A DNA stretch of 64,000 bases, from positions 4,278,001 to 4,342,000 of the forward strand of contig CP069300.1 of the NCBI GenBank assembly GCA_016839165.1, in the 5' to 3' direction. The translations under genes were made by a program, and so were the position numbers. The number at the start of each line of letters is the position of its first letter. The stretch's first letter is position 1. The DNA is from Bradyrhizobium sp. PSBB068. GTDB lineage: Bacteria; Pseudomonadota; Alphaproteobacteria; Rhizobiales; Xanthobacteraceae. The notes beneath the pieces were generated by a model, which saw only the letters and a list, made by a program, of their open reading frames with translations, did no database searches and was not told where the DNA came from. This document shows positions 35,217 to 44,085 of the stretch, piece by piece.

Positions 35217-35386
35217 GGCTGGCTCCGGGGCGGGGAGTTGAGTCGGGCAGCCGATATGTCGTGCTTCCGCCCGGCCACGTCAACGCTGCCAGCGCTATCG
35301 TGATCGTATGGTGCCGGGTGGCCGCGAGGCGCTGCCGGCCGCCGCGTGACGCGAGGATGACAGGAACGCTGGGCCGGCGAGTGTGC

Positions 35387-36631
35387 CTACCCGCCCAGCC
35401 GATCCACCTCGGCCTTGCCGGCCTTCATCACCATCGGAATATGCTCGCCCTGGCCGAGCAGGCACGACACGTCGCGCAGCGGATTGCCCTCGACCACCAG
35501 CAGGTCGGCGAAGGCCTCCGGTGCGATGCGGCCGAGCCTGCCTTCCATGCCGAGCACCTCGGCGCCGACAATAGTTGCGCTGGCGATCACCGCCTGCGGG
35601 CCCAACAATTCGGCGCGGATCCGGAACTCGTCGCTCTGCAAGCGCTGCGACGGTCCGAGCAGATCGGAGCCGTAGCCCATCTTGACGCCGGCCTCGCGGT
35701 AGATCGCGAGCGAGCGCAAGCCGGCGTCGCGCACGTCGGCGACCTTGGCGACGCTCGCCGCCGGCAGGCCGTATTTCGCCCCCTCATTGGCCAGCGCCTC
35801 ATAGGTGACCAGGGTCGGCACCACATAGGCGCCCTTCTCGGCCATCAGCCGCGCGGTCGGCAGATCGATCAGATTGCCGTGCTCGATGGTGCGCACGCCG
35901 CAGCGCACCGCGCGCTCGATCGCCTCCGCGGTGTAGGCGTGGGCCAGCACGTAAGTGTGCCGTGCTTTCGCCTCGGCGACGATGGCGCGGATCTCGTCCT
36001 CGGAATAGCCGTAAGCGCCGATCGGATCGGTCGGCGACGCGACGCCGCCGGACGCCATGATCTTGATCTGGTCGGCGCCCATCTGCAGCTCTTCGCGAAC
36101 CGCCTTGCGCACCGCATCGACGCCGTCGACGACGCGCGCGATGGCACCGACGCGCACGCAGCAGGAGCAGGTCGGATCGGCAAGATAGTCGGAGCGGGCC
36201 CGCCCGTCGCCATGGCCGCCGGTCTGGCTCAGCGCCCGGCCGGAGACGAACAGCCGCGGACCATCGGTCAGGCCGGTGTCGATCGCCTGCTTCAGCGCAT
36301 AGCCTGCACCGCCGGCATCGCGCACGGTGGTGAAGCCGCGCTTCAGCATGCCGCGCAACAGCATGGTCGAGCGCAAGGTCACCAGCACGTTCGCCATGCG
36401 CGCCTGCTGCGACAGATCGAGCTCAACCGCGACCGCGTGCACATGCAGGTCGATCAGGCCGGGCATCAGGGTCTTGCCCTTGAGATCGATGACCCGATCG
36501 ACTGAGGCCTCGATCGGCCGATCGGAGACCTCCTTGATCAGGCGATCCTCGACCAGCACATGGTGTCCTTCGAGCAGATCGGATCGCAGCGGATCGAGCA
36601 GCGCGGCATTCTTGAAGAGGATGGTGGACAT
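35387..36631 (-). CDS. Imidazolonepropionase-like amidohydrolase (prolidase/carboxypeptidase group)
   Basis: 414 residues from the ATG at 36631, which has AGGAGAT upstream. Metal-site blocks of this COG1228-type group are clear: GLIDLHVHAV, DQIKIMASGGVASP (metal-bridging Lys), VLAHAYTAEAI, TIEHGNLID and YGSDLLG. Members characterised so far hydrolyse Xaa-Pro or other dipeptides, N-acyl amino acids or organophosphates. It is 31 bp after an MFS transporter gene and divergent from a LysR regulator, suggesting an import-then-hydrolyse operon. Confidence 0.9.
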   Translation of the reverse strand: MSTILFKNAALLDPLRSDLLEGHHVLVEDRLIKEVSDRPIEASVDRVIDLKGKTLMPGLIDLHVHAVAVELDLSQQARMANVLVTLRSTMLLRGMLKRGFTTVRDAGGAGYALKQAIDTGLTDGPRLFVSGRALSQTGGHGDGRARSDYLADPTCSCCVRVGAIARVVDGVDAVRKAVREELQMGADQIKIMASGGVASPTDPIGAYGYSEDEIRAIVAEAKARHTYVLAHAYTAEAIERAVRCGVRTIEHGNLIDLPTARLMAEKGAYVVPTLVTYEALANEGAKYGLPAASVAKVADVRDAGLRSLAIYREAGVKMGYGSDLLGPSQRLQSDEFRIRAELLGPQAVIASATIVGAEVLGMEGRLGRIAPEAFADLLVVEGNPLRDVSCLLGQGEHIPMVMKAGKAEVDRLGG

Positions 36632-36662
36632 GATTGGATCTCCTGTCAGGACGCCGCCGTGG

Positions 36663-38018
36663 TCACGCGGTCTTGCTTGCAATTTCTTCCAGCGATCGGC
36701 CGCGCGTCGGCACGCCCATCAGCACGACGGTGAGCGCGCCGATCAAGAGGACCGACGTGGTGACGCCAAATACGCCGGCAAAGCCGAAATTCGGATAGAG
36801 GTAGCCGACCAGGATCGGCGCTGCGATCGCGCCGATGCGGCCGATCGCGGACGCGAGGCCTGCACCTGTCGTGCGGATCGATGTCGGGAACACCTCGGCC
36901 GTGTAGGCATAAACGCCCGCATAGGTTCCGTTCATGAAGAACGAGAGCAGCAGGCCGGCCGTCATGATCTCCGCGTCACTCTTGGCGAAGGCGAGCCCGA
37001 GCGCGGCGACGCCGCCGAGCAGCATGTAGGTCGCAATCGTCGCCTGCCGTCCGATCCGTTCATTGAAGAAGGCGGCGGTGAAATAACCCGGCACCTGCGC
37101 GCAATACATCGCCAGCGAATAGCCGAAGCTCTTGGTGATGCTCATGCCGTTCTGCACCAGCAGGCCGGGAATCCAGACGAAGAAGGAATAATAGCTGAAG
37201 GTGATCGACAGCCACATGATCCAGGTCATGGTGGTGATGCGGGCCTGGCGGCCGGCCAGCAGCGCGGCGAAATTACTCAGCAGCGTTCCCGACGATACGG
37301 CAGGTAGCGCCGGCTCGGGGACCGGAGCCGGCAGCACCCGGCCCTCGCGCGCGAAGACAGCCTCGATCCTGTCGAGCACCGCCTCGGCCTCGTTCGCCCT
37401 GCCGCGGCTCTCCAGCCAGCGCGGCGATTCCGGCAGCGACCTCCGCCACCACAGCAGCATCACGACCGGCACCGCGGTGATGACGAGCACGATACGCCAG
37501 CCGTTCTCGTAGGCCGGCACGATGAAATAGCCGAGCAGCGCCGCGGCGACGAAGCCGAACGAGAAGAAGCCGGCGAGCGCGCCGGTGAAGGCGCCGCGGT
37601 AGCGCCGCGCCACGAATTCCGCGAGGTATGGCGCGATGATCGCGCTCTCCGCGCCGGTGCCCATGCCGGCGACGACGCGGGCGGCGAAGAACGACGGCCA
37701 GCTGTCCACCGCCGCGCTCAGCAGCGAGGCCGCGCTGTAGAGCGCCAGCGCCGACATCATCACCGCGCGGCGGCCGATCAGGTCGCCAAGCGTCCCCGCC
37801 AGCAGCGCGCCGAACAGATAACCGACGAAGGTGCTGCTGCCGAGCACCCCGGTCTCGACATTGGTCAGCCCCCAGGCGGTGCGCAGCACGGGCAGGATGA
37901 ACGCCAGCACCGCGGCATCCATCGCGTCGAACAGATAGCCCAGGCCGCCCATCAGCAGCAGGTGTACGTGGAATCGCGCGAACGGCAGGCGCTCGATGCG
38001 CGCCGAGATCATTGACAT
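36663..38018 (-). CDS. MFS transporter (metabolite:H+ symporter type)
   Basis: 451 residues with 12 predicted helices. The loop between helices 2 and 3 has GTLGDLIGRRAVMM and the one between 8 and 9 GRQAT, as in the major facilitator superfamily; RSLPESPRWLESRGR after helix 6 is typical of the sugar-porter/aromatic-acid-symporter side. It probably imports the substrate of the adjacent amidohydrolase, whose gene follows by 31 bp. The LysR gene is divergent, with a dyad between. Confidence 0.92.
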   Translation of the reverse strand: MSMISARIERLPFARFHVHLLLMGGLGYLFDAMDAAVLAFILPVLRTAWGLTNVETGVLGSSTFVGYLFGALLAGTLGDLIGRRAVMMSALALYSAASLLSAAVDSWPSFFAARVVAGMGTGAESAIIAPYLAEFVARRYRGAFTGALAGFFSFGFVAAALLGYFIVPAYENGWRIVLVITAVPVVMLLWWRRSLPESPRWLESRGRANEAEAVLDRIEAVFAREGRVLPAPVPEPALPAVSSGTLLSNFAALLAGRQARITTMTWIMWLSITFSYYSFFVWIPGLLVQNGMSITKSFGYSLAMYCAQVPGYFTAAFFNERIGRQATIATYMLLGGVAALGLAFAKSDAEIMTAGLLLSFFMNGTYAGVYAYTAEVFPTSIRTTGAGLASAIGRIGAIAAPILVGYLYPNFGFAGVFGVTTSVLLIGALTVVLMGVPTRGRSLEEIASKTA

Positions 38019-38097
38019 GAAGACGCCCCCCTCCGCCCCGCGGTCGGCACGCGCCGCAGAGTCAGCCGGGGAATGATAGACAAATCAACATTATGGG

Positions 38098-38114
38098 AAT
38101 AATTTATATTTATT
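38098..38114. promoter_or_regulatory. Candidate LysR box
   Basis: AATAA-N7-TTATT lies in the AT-rich 121-bp gap between the divergent MFS and LysR genes. It has the T-N11-A core and palindromic flanks usual for LysR-type operators. Confidence 0.45.
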
Positions 38115-38139
38115 ATCTGGTACATCACCATCGTGAATA

Positions 38140-39063
38140 TTGCCCGTGTCGTTCCGCACGCTCGACCTCAACCTGCTGAAAGTCTTCGAGGCCCTGATGA
38201 CCGAGGGCAGCGTCACGCGCGCCGCGAGCGCGCTGACGATGACCCAGCCCGCGGTCAGCAACGCGCTCGCGAGGATCCGCGACGCGCTCGGCGATCCCTT
38301 GTTCGTCCGATCCGGCACGGGAATCCGCCCGACCCAGCGGGCCGTGGCGTTGTGGGACCCGATCAGTGGCGCGCTGGAAAGCATCCGTGGCGCGCTCGAC
38401 GAAAAGGTGTTCGATTCGCGCAGTGCGCAGATCGAGTTCAGCCTGTCGATGTCGGACTACGTGGCGTCGCTGGTGATGCCGGCTCTGTTGAACCACTTTG
38501 CCGAGATGGCACCGAGCGCGCGCCTGCGCACCGCGCCGAACACCATCATCGGCATCGCCGACCAGCTCGAGGACAACCGGGTCGATTGCGTGCTGAGCGT
38601 TTATGTCAACGAGGCGCAGCATCCGGGGCTGATCCGCTCGCGTTCGCTGTGGACGGTCGACTATGCCTGCTTCATGCGGCGGGATCACCCGCTCGCGAAC
38701 CGGAAGCGGCTGAATGTACGCAGCTTCCTCAACGCCAAGCATGTCGACGTGAGCCTGGCAGGCCGCACGGCACCGACCTACGACCAGTTTCTCGCCTCGC
38801 GCGGGCTGTCGCGCAACCTCGTTGCCATCGTCAATCACTACAACGCCGCCTACGAGATCGTGCGGCAGTCCGATCTGATCGCGGTATTGCCGCGCGATCT
38901 CAGCGCGCAGTCGCGCCAGGCGCCCCACCTCCACGCCGTGCCGGTGCCGTTGCCGGCGCCGCCGCGCATCGTCAGCCTGTTCTGGCACCAGCGCAACGAC
39001 ACCGTCCCCGCGCAGCGCTGGCTGCGCGACACGCTGGTGGGGCTGTTCGCGCGGATGGAGTGA
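38140..39063 (+). CDS. LysR-family regulator (NodD/PcaQ-like branch)
   Basis: 307 residues. The N-terminal LNLLKVFEALMTEGSVTRAASALTMTQPAVSNALARIR is a typical LysR helix-turn-helix; the NLLxxFEAL form resembles the NodD/SyrM/LeuO side of the family. The start is a TTG at 38140 or GTG at 38146. It is divergent from the MFS-amidohydrolase pair and probably activates them. Convergent with the NCS1 permease gene, 21 bp apart. Confidence 0.9.
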   Translation: MPVSFRTLDLNLLKVFEALMTEGSVTRAASALTMTQPAVSNALARIRDALGDPLFVRSGTGIRPTQRAVALWDPISGALESIRGALDEKVFDSRSAQIEFSLSMSDYVASLVMPALLNHFAEMAPSARLRTAPNTIIGIADQLEDNRVDCVLSVYVNEAQHPGLIRSRSLWTVDYACFMRRDHPLANRKRLNVRSFLNAKHVDVSLAGRTAPTYDQFLASRGLSRNLVAIVNHYNAAYEIVRQSDLIAVLPRDLSAQSRQAPHLHAVPVPLPAPPRIVSLFWHQRNDTVPAQRWLRDTLVGLFARME

Positions 39064-39084
39064 ACTGGCACAAGATGTGCCCCA

Positions 39085-40545
39085 TCAGGTCGATGTCGGC
39101 GCGGGCTCGATCGATGCCTCGCCCGCGGCCGGCAACGCGTCGCTTCGCGCCAGCGAACGTCCAAAGAGCCGATGCAGCGCCAGATAACTCAGCGCTGCCA
39201 CACCGATCCCCGTGAGCCAGGACAGATCGACCCCACCGGTGGCGAGCGCCAGCGGACCTTGCATCGCCTTGATCGTGCCCATCTGGAACGCCCACGCCGC
39301 TGCGAACCCGGCGGCAAAGGCGATCAGCCCGGCCCAGTTGAAATCACGACCCCTGCCCGGCTCCTCGTACAGCGATGGGAGATCGATCCGACCGCGTCGC
39401 ACGAAGTAGAAGTCGGCGAGCGTGACCCCCGCCCATGGGCTGATCCAGACGATCAAGGCGACCATGAAATTGTCGAAGGCATGGGCGAAGTCGCCCGACT
39501 GCAGGAAGCCGTAAAGGATCGCGGAGGCGATCAGGCCGGAGGCCACTGAAATTACCCAGCGCGGCCGCCGCAGATCGAGTGCGAGCGACGACAGCGCCGC
39601 TGAATAGATCACGACGATGTTGGTTGCGATCGGGCCATGGAGCAGCACCAGCAGCACCGGCAACGCTATCGTGCCGAATGCTGCGATGATCAGCTTCGAC
39701 GGGTCGGAGCCGGCACCGGCAGACGCAATCGCAGCGCCCAGGAAAGCGAGCCAGACCGTCGGGGCGAACATGCCGAGGAATGTCGCCCGGAACACCTTGG
39801 CAGCACCGAGCGAGGGCCTGGTGAAGCGCGTATAGTCGGACGCATAGGTGAGCCACGAAATGCCCCAGCCGATGCCGATCGCGGTCATCAGCTGCGTCGC
39901 CGCGGCGAACGCCGGCATGCCGGTGACGGCGGCGGACTGCCACTTGATGTCGACGCGCAGGAAAGCCAATGCGGTCATGACGGCCATGATCAACAGAATG
40001 ACCGGCATGGTGTAGCGCTCGAATACCTTGATGGCATTGAAGCCCCAGGCCGCGATGCCGACCTGAAACAGCATCACCAGCACCGCGATCGCGTATTTGA
40101 GCTCGACGCCGCCGCCGATTCCCATCCGCTCGAGCGCGGCCATGCAGAGGTCGAGCACGATCCAGGTGTTGATCGCGACCCATCCCATCGGCATCAGCAC
40201 CTGTGCGAGCGCCGGCAGATAGGCGCCGCGCCGGCCGAACGCCAGCCGGCCGAGCACCATCTGCGGCACGCCGGTGCGGTGTCCCATCAGGCAGAAGGCG
40301 GCAAACAGCGCTGCGCCGAACAGATTGCCGACAACGATGACGGCAAGCGTTTGCAGCAGGCTCAGGCCGAGCTGGATGCCGAGCGCGCCCAGCACCCAGT
40401 TGATCGGCGCGATGTTCGCGCCGGTCCAGATCCAGAATTGATCTGATGGTGACGACGTGCGGTGCGCCACCGGCACCGGCTCAATTCCGTGAGCATCGAA
40501 GCCCGCCTCATCCTGCGCCGGAAGCTGTGTCTGCTTGAGCAACAT
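39085..40545 (-). CDS. NCS1-family nucleobase/hydantoin/allantoin permease
   Basis: 486 residues from the ATG at 40545, preceded by GGGGGAAA. About 12 helices. NCS1 signatures include QFWIWTGANIAPINWVLGALG in helix 1, GRLAFGRRGAYLPAL, and GVTLADFYFVRRGRID near the end. The family imports cytosine, uracil, allantoin, hydantoins, thiamine precursors or similar N-heterocycles. Its neighbourhood (deacetylase-fold hydrolase and DUF1989 protein) supports a cyclic amide or ureide substrate. Confidence 0.92.
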   Translation of the reverse strand: MLLKQTQLPAQDEAGFDAHGIEPVPVAHRTSSPSDQFWIWTGANIAPINWVLGALGIQLGLSLLQTLAVIVVGNLFGAALFAAFCLMGHRTGVPQMVLGRLAFGRRGAYLPALAQVLMPMGWVAINTWIVLDLCMAALERMGIGGGVELKYAIAVLVMLFQVGIAAWGFNAIKVFERYTMPVILLIMAVMTALAFLRVDIKWQSAAVTGMPAFAAATQLMTAIGIGWGISWLTYASDYTRFTRPSLGAAKVFRATFLGMFAPTVWLAFLGAAIASAGAGSDPSKLIIAAFGTIALPVLLVLLHGPIATNIVVIYSAALSSLALDLRRPRWVISVASGLIASAILYGFLQSGDFAHAFDNFMVALIVWISPWAGVTLADFYFVRRGRIDLPSLYEEPGRGRDFNWAGLIAFAAGFAAAWAFQMGTIKAMQGPLALATGGVDLSWLTGIGVAALSYLALHRLFGRSLARSDALPAAGEASIEPAPTST

Positions 40546-40621
40546 GTTTCCCCCCGTTTGTCCGGCGCATTGGTCTGGGCCGGGATGGGGCATCTGAGCA
40601 GCAGGCGGCGATGAGGCGATA

Positions 40622-40636
40622 ATGAGAATTCCTCAA
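40622..40636. promoter_or_regulatory. Candidate operator, site 1 (TGAG-N5-CTCA)
   Basis: Inverted repeat ATGAG-N5-CTCAA in the 298-bp gap between the divergent NCS1 permease and azoreductase genes, 77 bp from the permease start. It shares length and half-sites with the repeat 120 bp further on. Confidence 0.45.
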
Positions 40637-40740
40637 GCCGGGTTGAGAGCATGTCGAGAGTGAAGCTTGCATACCGGATATGGACAAATCGGGCTGCGAC
40701 AAGGCCAGCACACCGCGCCACACTGGCGCGCCGCATCACT

Positions 40741-40757
40741 GTTGAGATTTTCTCAAC
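40741..40757. promoter_or_regulatory. Candidate operator, site 2 (TGAG-N5-CTCA)
   Basis: GTTGAGA-N3-TCTCAAC is a perfect inverted repeat. Its core TGAG-N5-CTCA equals that of the site at 40622-40636. It lies about 90 bp before the azoreductase start. Two matching sites flanking a divergent region suggest one dimeric regulator, perhaps one of the LysR proteins nearby. Confidence 0.55.
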
Positions 40758-40843
40758 TCGCCTGCCGGATTCATCAATCACGCCGCCCCGGGCGCTCGGT
40801 CATTGTAGCGCCGACGCAAAGCGCCAATCAGCCGAGGTCAGGG

Positions 40844-41515
40844 ATGACGACACTTCTGCATATCGATGCCAGCCCACGCGGCGACCGTTCGGTCAGCCGA
40901 AAGCTCTCCAAATCGTTTGTCGAGCATTGGCTCACGCACGAGCCCGGTGCCACGATCATCTCGCGCGACGTCGGCCGCAATCCGCCGCCCCTCATCACCG
41001 AGACGTGGGTGGCCGCGGCCTTCACCGCGCCCGCCGACCGCACCGCCGAGCAGCGCGACGAGCTTCGTCTCTCCGACGAATTGATCGACGAGCTCGACCG
41101 CGCCAACGTGATCGTGATCGGGGCGCCGATGCACAATTACGGCATGCCGGCGGCGCTGAAATCATGGTTCGACAAGGTGATCCGGATCGACAAGACCTTC
41201 AGCTTCGATCTCGCACGCGGCGACTTTCCGCTCGAGCCGATCATGCGCGGCAAGACGCTTGTGGTGCTGAGCTCGCGCGGCGAGTTCGGTTTTGGCCCTG
41301 GCGGGGTGCGGGAGACCATGAACCATCTGGAAACCCATATCTTCACCTGCGCGCATTATCTCGGGGTGCAGGAGAGCCATCTGATCGCGGTCGATTACCA
41401 GGAGTTCAACGACGAACGCTACCGCCGGTCACTCGCCGATGCCCTTGCCGCAATCCCGGTGCTGGTCCGGCAGTGTCTTGGAATCGACGGGACTGTTAAT
41501 GTCGCGGCGGAATGA
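40844..41515 (+). CDS. azoR: FMN-dependent NADH-azoreductase
   Basis: 223 residues of the flavodoxin-like AzoR family. LHIDASPRGDRSVSRKLSKSF gives the FMN phosphate loop; GAPMHNYGMPAALKSWFD and the later SSRGEFGFGP are typical flavin-contact blocks. It reduces azo bonds and quinones with NADH via FMN; the usual physiological role is quinone detoxification. The ATG at 40844 follows AGGGA. Divergent from the NCS1 permease gene and 36 bp before the deacetylase-fold gene. Confidence 0.92.
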   Translation: MTTLLHIDASPRGDRSVSRKLSKSFVEHWLTHEPGATIISRDVGRNPPPLITETWVAAAFTAPADRTAEQRDELRLSDELIDELDRANVIVIGAPMHNYGMPAALKSWFDKVIRIDKTFSFDLARGDFPLEPIMRGKTLVVLSSRGEFGFGPGGVRETMNHLETHIFTCAHYLGVQESHLIAVDYQEFNDERYRRSLADALAAIPVLVRQCLGIDGTVNVAAE

Positions 41516-41551
41516 TGCGCCGTTGTCCGCCGGCTGTGCGAGGATGAACCG

Positions 41552-42436
41552 ATGATAAAGAATCCCATCCCCTGGCCGAACGGCGCGCGCTGTGCCTGCA
41601 CGATCACGTTCGACGTCGACGCCGACAGTCTGATTCACATCGCCCGGCCGAAGGATTCGTTCGACCGGCTTTATCCGATCACGATGGGACGCTACGGGCC
41701 GACCGTCGGCGTGCCGCGCATCCTTGAGACCTATCGCCGCCTCGGCCTGAAACAGTCGTTCTTCATGCCGGCCTGGACCATGCAGCGCTATCCGGATGCG
41801 GTGGAGGCGATCCTTAAGGCGGGCCACGAGATCGGCCATCACGGCTACATCCATGAGGATCCGACGGAGATTTCCTCGGCGCAGCAGCGCGAAGCCTTCG
41901 AACGCGCGCTCGCCATTCATGTCGCGATGACCGGACGCAAGCCGCGCGGCTACCGCGCGCCGGTCTACAACGCCAACCAGACCACGATCGATCTCCTGAT
42001 CGAGCATGGCTTTGTCTACGATTCGTCGCTGATGGCCGACGACATCCCGTATCAGATGCGCACCGCACGCGGATCGCTCTACGAGATGCCGCCGCACTGG
42101 GGATCGGACGATTGGCCGCCTTTCGCCCATTACGCGGAGATCGGCTACATGATGCCGGTCAAATCGCCAAGTGAAGGCCTTGCGGCCTCGTTTGAGGAGT
42201 TCGAGGCCGCCTATGAGGCTGGTGGATTCTGGATGGGGATATGGCACCCGTTCCTGACCGGCCGGCTTGCCCGCTGGCGCGTGGTGGAGCGCTGGCTCGA
42301 GCGGATCGTCGCCGAGCGCAAGGTCTGGTTCGCATCGCTTGAGGACATCGCCGCGCATCTCGACGGCTTGGTCAAGGCGGGCACCTACCAGGTCCGCGTC
42401 GAGACCCTGCCCTACTTCACGCAGCCCGTGTCATAA
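41552..42436 (+). CDS. Polysaccharide-deacetylase-fold hydrolase (HpPgdA/cyclic-imidase-like)
   Basis: 294 residues. The metal-site blocks are TFDVDADS near the N-terminus and GHEIGHHGYIHED, plus RGYRAPVYN and WHPFLTGR near the end. The GHHGYxHE form belongs to the branch that includes Helicobacter PgdA and bacterial cyclic imide hydrolases, rather than chitin deacetylases; no signal peptide is present, so a cytoplasmic cyclic imide or ureide is more likely than a cell-wall glycan. Its last 20 bp overlap the end of the opposing LysR gene. Confidence 0.88.
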   Translation: MIKNPIPWPNGARCACTITFDVDADSLIHIARPKDSFDRLYPITMGRYGPTVGVPRILETYRRLGLKQSFFMPAWTMQRYPDAVEAILKAGHEIGHHGYIHEDPTEISSAQQREAFERALAIHVAMTGRKPRGYRAPVYNANQTTIDLLIEHGFVYDSSLMADDIPYQMRTARGSLYEMPPHWGSDDWPPFAHYAEIGYMMPVKSPSEGLAASFEEFEAAYEAGGFWMGIWHPFLTGRLARWRVVERWLERIVAERKVWFASLEDIAAHLDGLVKAGTYQVRVETLPYFTQPVS

Positions 42437-43346
42437 CCAGTTCGTGGGGTGCACGAAATGCGGCAGCCTCTGCACGCAGCCAGTCGATGAATGCCGTCAC
42501 TGATTTGCGCCGGGCAGCAGTCGGCGCATTCACGAGGCGATAGGCGAAGCCCGCAAGCGCGGGGCCGTCGAGCCGGCGCAGCGTGCCCTCGCGCAATTGC
42601 TCGTCGACCAGCGCGTCGCTGCACAACAGCGGTCCGAGCCCGCGCTCGGCGGCATGCAACGCCAGCGGCTCCTCGCTGTACCAGGAGATGCGGAAGTCGC
42701 GGCCGGGATCGTGATCGGCCCCCGCAAGCCACGCCGACCACGCCGGCGAATCCAGCGCGGCATTCTTCCAGCGGAACGCCAGCAGCGAGCGCGAACGGAG
42801 GTCGTCAATGGCCGGACGAGCACCAGGCGGACAGATCGCGCTTGCCGCAACCGCAATGTAGCGATCGCTGAACAGCACCGACGGCTCGCCGGCGCGATCG
42901 ACGCGACCGTAACGAATGGCCAGATCGACGCCCTCGGCGCCCGGCGCCCGCAGCTCTTCGGTCGCATCGATGTGGACGACGAGTTGAGGAAATGCCGCAT
43001 TGAAGCGCGCGAGCCGCGGCATCAGCCAGCGCTCGGCGAAGGCGCGCGTGGTCGATATCGTGATCGCATCGCCGTCGGCCGGCGGCCGGATCGCGGCAAA
43101 CGCGCTCGCCATCCGGTCGAAGCCGTCGCGCAGCAACGGAAACACTGCGTGTCCATCCGCGGTCAGCACGACCGCGCGGCCGGAGCGTTCGAACAGCTTG
43201 TGTCCGAGGATCGCTTCGAGTTGCCGGACCTGATGGCTGATCGCCGTCACCGTGACGCAGAGCTCATTGGCTGCGGCGGTGAAGCTTTCGTGGCGCGCGG
43301 CGGCCTCAAACGCGCGGACGGCATTGAGCGGCGGCAGTTTGCGCAT
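42417..43346 (-). CDS. LysR-family regulator, GcvA-like
   Basis: 309 residues. It starts RKLPPLNAVRAFEAAARHESFTAAANELCVTVTAISHQVRQLE, the GcvA/AmpR-type helix-turn-helix, followed by a full effector domain. It overlaps the deacetylase-fold gene tail to tail by 20 bp and lies 24 bp after the start-distal end of the DUF1989 gene on the same strand, so the two are probably co-transcribed. Targets are likely the surrounding NCS1, azoreductase and hydrolase genes. Confidence 0.92.
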   Translation of the reverse strand: MRKLPPLNAVRAFEAAARHESFTAAANELCVTVTAISHQVRQLEAILGHKLFERSGRAVVLTADGHAVFPLLRDGFDRMASAFAAIRPPADGDAITISTTRAFAERWLMPRLARFNAAFPQLVVHIDATEELRAPGAEGVDLAIRYGRVDRAGEPSVLFSDRYIAVAASAICPPGARPAIDDLRSRSLLAFRWKNAALDSPAWSAWLAGADHDPGRDFRISWYSEEPLALHAAERGLGPLLCSDALVDEQLREGTLRRLDGPALAGFAYRLVNAPTAARRKSVTAFIDWLRAEAAAFRAPHELVMTRAA

Positions 43347-43370
43347 GATCGGTTCTCCGCGTGTCCCGTG

Positions 43371-43982
43371 TCAGGCGATGAGAAAATGCGCGTCGGTCGG
43401 CCGCATGTCGTTCACCGGCACCATGTCCTGCGGACAGGCGGAGAACACGATGACCAGGTCCATCTCGGCACGCAGCGACACATACTGCCCGGCCTCGCTG
43501 ACCGGCGACTTGAAGTCCAATTCTCCATTGTCCGTGACGGGCACGTTCATGAACAGGTTCAGCGGAGCCGGCGTCACCGCAGCCGACAGCCCGACAGTCT
43601 CGAGCGCGTGCGCCAGATTGTGCGTGCAATTGTCATGATGGCCGGTAGCGCCGAGCTGACGATAGCGGTGAATGTCGCAGGCCGCGATCAGCGTGTCATG
43701 GATACCTGGGCTGGTGTCGGCGACGAATGTGAGGATCGGGCGGCGCCGGTTGGTCGTCAACGTATCGCCGACGCGGGGAATGAGCCGCAGCATCGACGCG
43801 CGGCTGTGCTCCATCGACATGAACTCGCTGGTGTCGCCGGCATTGAAGGCCCAGGTGTCGACCACCTGCTTGCCATGGGTGTTGACCACGGTGACGGTTT
43901 CTCCCGCTTTCAGACGGGCCGCCACGCCGTTGCGGGCTGGGATCAGGCGGGGACGGGTGAGGTCGGTGGTTGCTGCGGGCAC
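43371..43982 (-). CDS. DUF1989 urea-carboxylase-associated family protein
   Basis: 203 residues from a GTG at 43982 that has GAGGAG seven bases upstream. The family blocks are KAGETVTVVNTHGKQVVDTWAFNA near the N-terminus, EHSRAS, and HDNCTHNLAHAL with its Cys and His residues, then NLFMNVPV. DUF1989 proteins accompany urea carboxylase and allophanate or carboxyguanidine hydrolase genes; some act as carboxyguanidine deiminase subunits. No urea carboxylase is in the window, so this copy serves another ureide-like substrate or a distant gene. Confidence 0.88.
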   Translation of the reverse strand: MPAATTDLTRPRLIPARNGVAARLKAGETVTVVNTHGKQVVDTWAFNAGDTSEFMSMEHSRASMLRLIPRVGDTLTTNRRRPILTFVADTSPGIHDTLIAACDIHRYRQLGATGHHDNCTHNLAHALETVGLSAAVTPAPLNLFMNVPVTDNGELDFKSPVSEAGQYVSLRAEMDLVIVFSACPQDMVPVNDMRPTDAHFLIA

Positions 43983-44085
43983 GTGATGTCTCCTCAAGGC
44001 TCTGTCGCGCCATTGCAGCACCGTCGGACATGTAATTCTAATAATATTAATTGTATCCATTATAACAAAATCGTATAGTTGTGGC

